A stretch of DNA of 11,925 nucleotides, from assembly GCA_002399225.1 (NCBI GenBank), contig DHDF01000084.1, forward strand, positions 589 through 12,513, in the 5' to 3' direction. Shown in pieces: positions 7,380 through 11,925 of the stretch. How positions within the stretch are numbered: the first letter of the stretch is position 1; each line of letters starts with the position of its first letter. The notes under the pieces are model-generated. The model was not told the DNA's origin, made no database searches, and saw only the letters and a program-made list of their open reading frames with translations. Source of the DNA: a bacterium UBA4883. GTDB taxonomy: Bacteria > Bacillota > Clostridia > Oscillospirales > Acutalibacteraceae. A program made the translations under genes and the position numbers.

Positions 7380-7868
7380 ATGGATCAAAACGAAAAGGCG
7401 GAGTATTTCGTCAACACCTATGCCGATACCATTCTGCGTCTGAGTTACGCTTATCTGAAAAATACGGCGGATGCTCAGGATATCTGCCAGACGGTGTTTG
7501 TCAAGTTGTTGACCGCTCCCCGGGAGTTTGAAAGCCGGGAGCATGAAAAGGCGTGGATCCTGCGCACGGCGGCCAATGCCTGCAAGGATCTTTTGAGAAG
7601 CCCGTGGCGTAAGCGAACCTGCGGCCTTGAAACCTGCGCCGGGTGTAAAGCGGAACCCCTGGCCGGCGATTCGGTGCTGGCTGCGGTTAATTCCCTGCCG
7701 CCCCGTTACCGCACCGTGATTTATCTTTTTTATTATGAAGGCTATCAGGCCGCTGAAATCGGCAAAATTCTGGGAGTTCCCACCGGCACCGTTCATACTC
7801 GCCTTGCCCGGGGAAGGGCAAGATTAAAAAATTTACTGGGAGGGGCTGAATATGGAAAATCTGTTTGA
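7380..7868 (+). CDS. ECF-type RNA polymerase sigma factor
   Basis: A short group-IV sigma factor (162 residues) that redirects RNA polymerase when released from its anti-sigma partner. Region 2 is visible at residues 10-75 (YADTILRLSYAYLKNTADAQ, then the FVKLL and EHEKAWILRTAANACKDLLR helices). Region 4 covers about residues 105-155 (LPPRYRTVIYLFYYEGYQAA, EIGKILGVPTGTVHTRLARG), with a clear helix-turn-helix. There is no extra C-terminal domain. The ATG at 7380 follows AAAGGAG at 9 nt. The last 17 bp overlap the following anti-sigma gene, the usual arrangement for coupled synthesis. The upstream ECF-type promoter suggests self-activation. The inducing signal is not visible in the sequence. Confidence 0.93.
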   Translation: MDQNEKAEYFVNTYADTILRLSYAYLKNTADAQDICQTVFVKLLTAPREFESREHEKAWILRTAANACKDLLRSPWRKRTCGLETCAGCKAEPLAGDSVLAAVNSLPPRYRTVIYLFYYEGYQAAEIGKILGVPTGTVHTRLARGRARLKNLLGGAEYGKSV

Positions 7869-8898
7869 ATATCGCCGCGAAATGGATGTCATGCGCTTTA
7901 CGCCGGAGCAGAAGGCTCGGCTGGCGTCGCAGGCCGCATCTGCCGCCGCAGGTGAAAAACATTCTGCACGCCGCCCGGCGCGCCGCCGGGTAGCGGTGGC
8001 CGCCGTTGCCGCCGCAGCGGTTTTGGCCGTGGGCGGCGGGGCTGCTGCTGCGGGGCTTGTCGGGAATTTCTTTACTCCGGTTTTTGGGAGTGCCCAGACC
8101 AGGGTGATCGATAAAATCGGCCGTCCCATCGGCGCAGCGGTAACCGACGGCGGCGTTACCGTCACTGCCGAAGCCGTCGTCGGAGATAAATACAACGCCT
8201 GTGTCGTTTTCACCGTCAAGCGCGCGGACGGTTCCCCTCTAGGCCTGCCTGCGGGAGTCCCGCTTTCCAATCTCTCTTTCGAGCAGGCTCCTTGTCTCCT
8301 TGGTGTTTCCGGGCACGGCACCTCCTGGTTCACAAAAAGCGAATCCGGAGGCAATGCCGTCCAGTATGTAGAGGAAATCTCAACGGAATCCCATCCGCTG
8401 AACGGAAAACGGCTCTGCGCGGATTTCCGCAACCTGCGATATTTCAACCAGAGTACCGGCAAGGCGGTGACGCTTTGCAAGGGTGAGTGGAAACTTAAGT
8501 TCAGGGCCGACTATGAGGATTCTTCCGTTGCGCTGCCTGCGGGAGAGACCTTTTCGCAGAACGGCATCCGGTTTCAGGTTACCGGCATCAGCGTTTCTTC
8601 TGTTGCAATGCACATTGAATATGAAACGGACAGCATGGCCGACCTGAACGAATCGCCGAAAGACGGGCGAAAGCCGTCCGCCGCCAATACGGAAAAACGC
8701 TATCTGGACAGCATTTCCGTGGTGCTGACAAAGAAGGACGGCTCCCGGCTGAATTTAACCAACTGGGGCGGAGGCATCAGCTGTTCGGGCGGCAAAACGG
8801 TTTGCGTGAAAAGCGGAGTCCTTCGGGAAATTGTCCCGCTTGAAGAAATGAAATCGGTCTCCGTCGGAGGCACGGTCATTCCCGTTCCAGCCAGCTGA
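7852..8898 (+). CDS. Membrane-anchored putative anti-sigma factor, DUF4179-like
   Basis: Likely the partner that holds the ECF sigma factor inactive at the membrane. The 348-residue product has a charged cytoplasmic N-terminus (residues 1-45, ending RRPARRRV) and one membrane segment, very rich in Ala/Val/Gly (about 46-70). A long extracytoplasmic part follows. It begins VIDKIGRPIGAAVTDGGVTV and continues with TAEAVVGDKYNACVVFTVKR, the pattern of DUF4179 proteins found beside sigma factors in Firmicutes. No zinc-binding HxxxCxxC anti-sigma motif is present. Cysteines at about 117, 148, 198, 218 and two near 315-325 lie outside the membrane and could form disulfides. Start ATG 7852 follows GGGAGG at 8 nt and overlaps the sigma gene by 17 bp. 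The anti-sigma role rests on topology and gene pairing, not on a proven motif. Confidence 0.72.
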   Translation: MENLFEYRREMDVMRFTPEQKARLASQAASAAAGEKHSARRPARRRVAVAAVAAAAVLAVGGGAAAAGLVGNFFTPVFGSAQTRVIDKIGRPIGAAVTDGGVTVTAEAVVGDKYNACVVFTVKRADGSPLGLPAGVPLSNLSFEQAPCLLGVSGHGTSWFTKSESGGNAVQYVEEISTESHPLNGKRLCADFRNLRYFNQSTGKAVTLCKGEWKLKFRADYEDSSVALPAGETFSQNGIRFQVTGISVSSVAMHIEYETDSMADLNESPKDGRKPSAANTEKRYLDSISVVLTKKDGSRLNLTNWGGGISCSGGKTVCVKSGVLREIVPLEEMKSVSVGGTVIPVPAS

Positions 8899-8929
8899 TC
8901 GACCCGGCGCACTTTCATCATGCCGCAGC

Positions 8930-8965
8930 AAAACCCGCCTTCCCAATTTTGGAAAGGCGGGTTTT
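8930..8965. terminator. Bidirectional terminator between anti-sigma gene and SpoIIQ-like gene
   Basis: AAAACCCGCCTT (8930-8941) pairs with AAGGCGGGTTTT (8954-8965), a 12-bp stem with built-in A and T flanks. TTTTGTATT follows on the plus strand and TTTTGCTG on the minus strand. It lies between two convergent genes, 31 bp after the anti-sigma stop. Confidence 0.88.
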
Positions 8966-9006
8966 GTATTCCAGCAGAATCCATCACAAGGAGAAAAATG
9001 GGAAAA

Positions 9007-9738
9007 TTATTTCAAAATGGTAAGAGGATCAACGTATTTTCCGTTTACTTTTATCGCAAAATGCAGGTGGTTTCCTTCTGCCTGCTCAATCGGGACCGTG
9101 CCGACCGTGCCGATTTCCTGCCCGGCTTCCACCGTGTCCCCGACTTTCACTTTCATCTGATCCAGGCCGCAGTACCAGGCTTCCACAGCCCCGTGGGAGA
9201 TGATGAGGGTGTTTCCCATCTCCTCGTCTTTATAAGCCTTGGTTACTTTGCCGCGCGCGATGGCCTTGACGGCTTCTCCTTTTTTGGCGCTCAGGTCAAT
9301 GCCCGTGTGCGAGCGCCAGTCCAACGTCGTTTTGCAGTAAATCGGGTCGATGCTGAATTTCTGCATCACCGTTCTGCCGACCGGATAGGAATAGGTTGTA
9401 ACTTCACCGACCGTTGCTTTTCCGGAGGCCGACGCGGCGGATTTTGCGCGAGTCTTGGATTCCGGCCGGGAAGCCTTTGAACTTTTCGGGGCAACAGACG
9501 ACGCTTGGGGTTTGGATGAAGATTCCGGTGACCCGTATACGCCGCTGACCGACTTGTTGGTGGGGGATGTGCTTTGAAGTGTTTCGCTCTGCGATTGATT
9601 TTTCGGCGTTGCATAATGGACCACGCTGTCATAAGTCGCCCAAGCCGCAACCCCCACCGCAATCAGGCAGACCCCCAGTGCAATATAAAAACCTTTGGAA
9701 GATCCTTTTTTACCATTTTTATTTATGTGTAAATTCAA
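9007..9738 (-). CDS. spoIIQ: SpoIIQ-like M23/LytM-domain membrane protein
   Basis: Probably the forespore membrane protein that pairs with SpoIIIAH across the septum during engulfment. The 243-residue product has a short basic cytoplasmic tail, one membrane segment (residues 17-35), an S/K/P/T-rich linker (about 40-115) and a C-terminal LytM domain. The sequence LDWRSHTGIDLSAKKGEAVK strongly resembles the DWRxxxGIDIAAKDGK of SpoIIQ. Zinc ligands are intact: H144 and D148 (HTGID), H182 (ISHGA) and H224-x-H226 (HLHF). Bacillus SpoIIQ is degenerate in this motif, whereas many clostridial ones keep it, so this one may be active. The TTG at 9738 follows GGAGG at 8 nt. A longer frame exists upstream (to 9915) but contains a sigma-F-type promoter and a terminator hairpin, so it is not used. 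A generic M23 endopeptidase is the alternative. Confidence 0.72.
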   Translation of the reverse strand: MNLHINKNGKKGSSKGFYIALGVCLIAVGVAAWATYDSVVHYATPKNQSQSETLQSTSPTNKSVSGVYGSPESSSKPQASSVAPKSSKASRPESKTRAKSAASASGKATVGEVTTYSYPVGRTVMQKFSIDPIYCKTTLDWRSHTGIDLSAKKGEAVKAIARGKVTKAYKDEEMGNTLIISHGAVEAWYCGLDQMKVKVGDTVEAGQEIGTVGTVPIEQAEGNHLHFAIKVNGKYVDPLTILK

Positions 9739-9757
9739 TTCTGCCACCTCCGAGAGT

Positions 9758-9786
9758 ATTTTGACCAAATAAATGGCCCAATATTC
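9758..9786 (-). promoter_or_regulatory. Candidate sigma-F promoter of the SpoIIQ-like gene
   Basis: On the minus strand GAATA (9786-9782), 15 bp, then GGTCAAAAT (9766-9758). The -10 fits the sigma-F pattern GGnnAnAnT exactly and the spacing is right; the -35 differs from GYATA at one base. The predicted start is near 9751, giving a very short leader with the ribosome site almost at the 5' end, a point against it. Confidence 0.5.
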
Positions 9787-9842
9787 GGAGAAGACAGAAA
9801 AGGCAAAGATTTTTTTAGCGGGAACGCACCGCTTCGGAACGG

Positions 9843-9873
9843 AAAAGGGACCCGATCGAAAACGATCGGGTCC
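9843..9873 (-). terminator. Terminator hairpin downstream of the candidate small RNA
   Basis: A perfect 11-bp stem (GGACCCGATCG, 9863-9873, with 9848-9858 on the minus strand) closes a four-base loop. On the minus strand it is followed by CTTTTCC, a modest T-run. No known protein gene reads into it from the right, so it needs a transcript such as the candidate RNA below. Confidence 0.65.
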
Positions 9874-9952
9874 GATTTCATTAGCTTGAGGGGTATATTG
9901 AGGAGGGTAGAACATGAACCAAGAAGCGGTGCGGCTCCAACTTCTTGATTAC
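9843..9952 (-). ncRNA. Candidate C-rich small regulatory RNA
   Basis: A leftward transcript of about 110 nt is suggested by the perfect TATAAT at 9964-9959 (minus) and the terminator at 9873-9843. The RNA would start with a hairpin (CAAGAAG/CTTCTTG arms at 9947-9941 and 9926-9920) and continue with a mostly unstructured middle carrying two C-rich motifs, CCCTCCTC (9907-9900) and ACCCCTC (9894-9888). It would end with the 11-bp terminator stem. C-rich open loops that pair with Shine-Dalgarno sequences are known from Gram-positive sRNAs such as RsaE/RoxS and the streptococcal csRNAs. I do not recognise it as a named family. Transcription is unproven and the -35 is poor. Confidence 0.45.
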
Positions 9953-9958
9953 GATTCC

Positions 9959-9964
9959 ATTATA
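9959..9964 (-). promoter_or_regulatory. -10 element of the candidate small RNA
   Basis: TATAAT on the minus strand (plus ATTATA) is a 6/6 match. At 17 bp upstream the hexamer is ACAACT, which is not a -35 and overlaps the nearest TTGTGAAT repeat. The promoter would therefore need an activator. Confidence 0.45.
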
Positions 9965-9983
9965 TCTTACATGCACAAAAAAG

Positions 9984-10013
9984 TTGTGAATGAGTTGTGA
10001 ATTCCTTGTGAAT
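9984..10013. repeat. Three TTGTGAAT direct repeats at 11-bp steps
   Basis: Identical 8-mers TTGTGAAT begin at 9984, 9995 and 10006, so the period is exactly 11 bp. Direct repeats of about 7 bp with 4-bp gaps are the pattern bound by OmpR/PhoB-family response regulators (pho boxes). The repeat resembles the TTTGTGAAT reported for ResD, and is also the Rex half-site. They lie just upstream of the minus-strand TATAAT. Confidence 0.7.
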
Positions 10014-10091
10014 TTTTTCCAAAACCATCCCATAAAACATAGAAATTGATTCGAAAATCCCATTTTTGGTATTTTTCGGAAAAGAATTCTG

Positions 10092-10140
10092 AGGCCGTCG
10101 GCAGACCCCCTGACAGGGGCCTTTTCGTCGGCGGCCTTTT
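10092..10140. other. Compound GC-rich hairpin upstream of lexA
   Basis: An outer stem AGGCCG/CGGCCT (10092-10097 with 10132-10137) encloses CCCCT-GAC-AGGGG (10107-10119), which is itself followed by CCTTTT. A 7-bp direct repeat CGTCGGC occurs at 10096 and 10126. On the plus strand both stems end in T-runs, so it could end a short rightward transcript or shield the lexA promoter. Between 10014 and 10091 I see only AT-rich DNA with one weak hairpin. Confidence 0.4.
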
Positions 10141-10141
10141 G

Positions 10142-10155
10142 CAAACGTTTGTTTC
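10142..10155. promoter_or_regulatory. LexA (SOS) box upstream of lexA
   Basis: CAAACGTTTGTTTC matches the Gram-positive LexA/DinR box CGAACRNRYGTTYC at 12 of 14 positions and keeps the AAC-N4-GTT core. It lies 20 bp before the -10 of lexA, overlapping the -35 position, as expected for autorepression. Confidence 0.72.
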
Positions 10156-10171
10156 TTTTTTTATTTTCTTA

Positions 10172-10180
10172 TGGTATAAT
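10172..10180 (+). promoter_or_regulatory. Extended -10 promoter of lexA
   Basis: TGGTATAAT is a perfect extended -10 (TGn plus TATAAT at 10175-10180). The -35 position is a T-rich run without a good hexamer, which the extended -10 can compensate. The start would be near 10187, giving a leader of about 23 nt. Confidence 0.75.
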
Positions 10181-10209
10181 AAACCTATCAAGCAGGAAGG
10201 ATGATCCGG

Positions 10210-10797
10210 GTGCTGACAAAAAGCCAACAGAAGGTTTATGACTACTTGAAAGACAGAATGGAGAGCGGGCTCCCGCCGACCGTTCGGGAAATCTGCCGGG
10301 CAACGGGCTTAAAATCCACCTCCAGCGTTCACGCGCATCTGAAATCACTCGAAGCGATGGGACTGATCACCCGCGACCGGGGATTAAACCGCGCGATCCA
10401 TCTGGCGGGGGAGCAGACCACCGTGCAGGTGCCGATCCTGGGGCGCGTGGCCGCCGGCAGCCCGATCCTCGCAGTCGAAGAAATCGAAGGATACCTTCCC
10501 TACGCGCCGGCCAAACGGGCGGGGGATGAAGAATATTTTGCCCTGAATGTGCAAGGGGAAAGTATGAAGGATGCGGGAATCCTGAGCGGCGACATCGTCA
10601 TTGCACTGAAAACGCAGACTGCCCTTGACGGGGAGATTGTTGTTGCCCTGATTGAGGATGAAGCGACGGTCAAGCGCCTTTACCGTGAGAAGGACTGCGT
10701 CCGGCTCCAGCCGGAAAATCCCGTGTTTGAGCCGATCTATTCCAGAAATGTGCAGGTGCTGGGGAAGGTGGTTGCGGTTTACCGCTTTTACCGTTAG
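10210..10797 (+). CDS. lexA: LexA repressor (SOS regulator, autoproteolytic)
   Basis: Represses DNA-damage genes until RecA filaments trigger self-cleavage. The N-terminal winged helix covers residues 1-65 (TVREICRATGLKSTSSVHAH, then LKSLEAMGLITRDRG). The cleavage site is Ala82-Gly83 in GRVAAGSP. The S24 peptidase domain has the catalytic dyad S118 (VQGESMKDAGILSGD) and K155 (EATVKRLY). The size, 195 residues, is standard. An ATG at 10201 touches AGGAAGG with no spacer, whereas the in-frame GTG at 10210 lies 9 nt from it, so GTG is the likelier start (VLTKSQQKVYDYL aligns with other LexA N-termini). The promoter carries a LexA box, so autoregulation is expected. The stop lies 4 bp from the stop of the convergent cyclase gene, with no terminator between. 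Confidence 0.96.
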   Translation: MLTKSQQKVYDYLKDRMESGLPPTVREICRATGLKSTSSVHAHLKSLEAMGLITRDRGLNRAIHLAGEQTTVQVPILGRVAAGSPILAVEEIEGYLPYAPAKRAGDEEYFALNVQGESMKDAGILSGDIVIALKTQTALDGEIVVALIEDEATVKRLYREKDCVRLQPENPVFEPIYSRNVQVLGKVVAVYRFYR

Positions 10798-10801
10798 ACG
10801 G

Positions 10802-11380
10802 TCAGTCCCGGATCAGGACGGCGCGGACCGGGGAAGCCTCCGCTCCGCCGAGGCGTAGCGGAAGGGCGATCAGCCGGTAAGGTCCCGGCGGCACCGCGGT
10901 GAGGTCAAGCTCTTCCAGAATCGGAATTCCTGCACCGAGCAACTCTGTGTGTGGACCTGCTTCGTCACAGGCGGGGGCAATGCTCTGCGCATCCGTTCCC
11001 ACTAAAAAGATTCCGGTTCCGGCAAGCGCAAAGGCCGCGCTTTTTGACAGAAATGCCCTGCCGTTTCCCCGGAACAGAAGCCGGTCCCCCGGCTGCGGGG
11101 CAAGACGGTCGATATCCGCGCCGGTCAGGACCCCTTTGGCGGGGATCACCTTGCAGGGGCCGATGCACCGGTTAAGATCCACTTGGTCTACGGAGTCTCC
11201 GTCCGAAAGAAAATGAAGCGGGGCATCCAAGTGAGTCGCGCTGTGACAGCAGGCGTAAAATCCCGAAAGGTTGAAGTCATCCCCCAGTTCCATCCGCCGC
11301 AGGAGTTCCTGGCGCGGAGCCGGATCGCCCGGGTACGGCGGCGAAGAGAAAAGCTCTCTCGTGATGTCGATCAGTTTCAT
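10802..11380 (-). CDS. Cyclase-family metal-dependent hydrolase (kynurenine formamidase-like fold)
   Basis: A member of the cyclase (Pfam Cyclase/KynB) family, which contains arylformamidases and other amide or lactone hydrolases that bind divalent metal. The signature HxGTHxDxPxH appears as HSATHLDAPLHF, with the histidines and aspartate intact but Gly replaced by Ala. Other family features are the opening IDITRELFSSPPYPGDPAP and the late GTDAQSIAP and GPYRLIALPLRLGG segments. The 192-residue length is slightly short of the usual 200-220. The ATG at 11380 follows GGAGG at 8 nt; a longer reading to 11542 overlaps the nucleosidase gene and is not used. It lies 14 bp after the MTA/SAH nucleosidase stop, so the two are probably one operon. 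The substrate is unknown; nothing nearby points to tryptophan catabolism. Confidence 0.85.
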   Translation of the reverse strand: MKLIDITRELFSSPPYPGDPAPRQELLRRMELGDDFNLSGFYACCHSATHLDAPLHFLSDGDSVDQVDLNRCIGPCKVIPAKGVLTGADIDRLAPQPGDRLLFRGNGRAFLSKSAAFALAGTGIFLVGTDAQSIAPACDEAGPHTELLGAGIPILEELDLTAVPPGPYRLIALPLRLGGAEASPVRAVLIRD

Positions 11381-11394
11381 GCCGCTTCCCTCCG

Positions 11395-11925
11395 TTAAAG
11401 CTGTGGAAGAAGATTTTTCAGAAGCAAAGTGAGCTCTTGTGCGGAGTGTTCGGCAAACGCGGTGAAATCCATCGCCGCCTGTTCGTTTGCGTTGTCTGAA
11501 ATCGCGCGGAGCACGACAAAGCCAACCCCGTTCAGGTAGCAAACTTGTGCGATGCTTCCGCCTTCCATCTCACAGGCGAGAGCATCGAACTCTTTTGCAA
11601 TGCGGCCGAGCTTTGCCGAGTCGCAGATAAACTGGTCGCCCGTCGCGATGATGCCCGTATGTATCTTTTCGGACGGAAAGACGGTCTTGGCCGCCTGAAA
11701 AGCCAGATCTGCCAGAACCGGTGAAGCCGGGATGCGGATAAGATTCGGGCCGCTTAAAAATCCTTTTTCATCGCCGAGCGCGGTTGTGTCCATATCATGC
11801 TGCACCAGTGCACTGGAGATGATAATGTCGCCGATTTTCACCCCTGCGCCGGTTCCGCCCGCCACTCCGATGTTTAGCATGGCCGTGGGCTGGTACCGCA
11901 GAATCATGGTCTGGGCGCAGACGGC
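11395..11925 (-). CDS. mtnN: 5'-methylthioadenosine/S-adenosylhomocysteine nucleosidase, N-terminus cut
   Basis: Cleaves adenine from methylthioadenosine and S-adenosylhomocysteine, in methionine salvage and in recycling of the methylation by-product. The window holds 176 codons plus the stop; the first 50-60 residues lie beyond the right edge. Recognisable segments are AVCAQTMILRYQPTAMLNIG, the GVAGGTG glycine turn, ATGDQFICD, the ribose-binding CEMEGGSIAQVCYLN and RAISDNANEQAAMDF, whose aspartate is the catalytic acid. The AVCAQ at the edge matches the alpha-helix preceding the central strand in E. coli Pfs. It is the upstream gene of an apparent operon with the cyclase-family gene. Purine nucleoside phosphorylase is a relative, but the ATGDxF plus CEMEGxSIAxVC combination favours MTA/SAH nucleosidase. 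Confidence 0.92.
   Translation of the reverse strand, partial: AVCAQTMILRYQPTAMLNIGVAGGTGAGVKIGDIIISSALVQHDMDTTALGDEKGFLSGPNLIRIPASPVLADLAFQAAKTVFPSEKIHTGIIATGDQFICDSAKLGRIAKEFDALACEMEGGSIAQVCYLNGVGFVVLRAISDNANEQAAMDFTAFAEHSAQELTLLLKNLLPQL

Noticed and set aside
9739..9915. N-terminal extension of the SpoIIQ-like frame (starting MFYPPQYTPQ).
   Set aside because: It contains the terminator stem and the sigma-F-like promoter and has no ribosome site. The TTG at 9738 has GGAGG at 8 nt.
9914..10000. A 28-codon plus-strand frame (MNQEAVRLQLLDYDSIISYM...) preceded by GAGGAGGG at 6 nt.
   Set aside because: No rightward promoter is visible upstream. The apparent ribosome site is the complement of the C-rich motif of the better supported minus-strand RNA, and the frame ends inside the TTGTGAAT repeats. 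It stays possible; conservation of codons in relatives would revive it.
9984..10013. TTGTGAAT repeats as a Rex operator or DnaA box cluster.
   Set aside because: Rex needs an inverted pair (TTGTGAA-N4-TTCACAA) and only direct copies are present. As DnaA boxes (TGTGNATAA) they match at 8, 7 and 7 of 9 and no replication gene is near.
9967..10227. Minus-strand frames upstream of lexA.
   Set aside because: Composition is unlike a protein, they overlap the lexA start and promoter, and have no ribosome site.
11381..11542. Longer reading of the cyclase gene up to 11542.
   Set aside because: It overlaps the nucleosidase gene by nearly 150 bp, and the family N-terminus (MKLIDITREL) begins at 11380 after a good ribosome site.

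Overview
The window looks like chromosome of a spore-forming clostridial Firmicute, perhaps of the Oscillospirales/Ruminococcaceae type. The reasons are strong AGGAGG-type ribosome binding sites, several TTG/GTG starts, AT-rich intergenic DNA between GC-richer genes, a SleL/YaaH-like spore cortex hydrolase, a SpoIIQ-like forespore protein, a Gram-positive LexA box and a CitA/MalK-type two-component system. The genus is inference. I see no mobile element, CRISPR array, rRNA or tRNA.

Left part (1-6600) is a malate or 2-hydroxycarboxylate utilisation locus, next to the 5' part of a LysM-GH18 gene (minus strand, running off the left edge). A malic enzyme and a 2HCT-family carboxylate:Na+ symporter form a leftward operon (3960-1342) closed by a GC-rich terminator. 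Divergent from it are a CitA/DcuS/MalK-type sensor kinase and its response regulator (4246-6566). Between them lies a pair of near-identical CTTTnnAAAGTA direct repeats exactly 20 bp apart. They sit just upstream of a leftward promoter with a good -10 and a poor -35, where a bound response regulator would activate transport and malate decarboxylation. The simplest reading is: extracellular malate or a related acid is sensed by the kinase, the regulator activates the operon, the symporter imports the acid, and malic enzyme makes pyruvate, CO2 and NAD(P)H.

Middle part (6570-8965): a perfect 13-bp bidirectional terminator separates the regulator from a convergent single-domain Usp (KdpD-type) gene. 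That gene has a strong extended -10 promoter and a leader of about 145 nt. Next comes a rightward ECF sigma factor overlapping a membrane-anchored DUF4179-type putative anti-sigma factor, preceded by an ECF-type TGAAAG-N17-CGTA promoter that suggests autoregulation.

Right part (8966-11925): a SpoIIQ-like M23/LytM protein (leftward, TTG start) has a good match to a sigma-F promoter directly upstream. The roughly 470-bp gap between it and lexA is the most interesting stretch. It holds a possible unannotated small RNA on the minus strand (about 9952 to 9843) with a perfect TATAAT, a 5' hairpin, a C-rich single-stranded middle (CCCTCCTC, ACCCCTC) and an 11-bp-stem terminator. Immediately upstream of it are three TTGTGAAT repeats at exact 11-bp steps, resembling a binding array for an OmpR/PhoB-type regulator such as ResD. 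lexA follows with its own SOS box and extended -10 promoter. It ends 4 bp from a convergent cyclase-family gene, which forms an operon with an MTA/SAH nucleosidase gene cut by the right edge.
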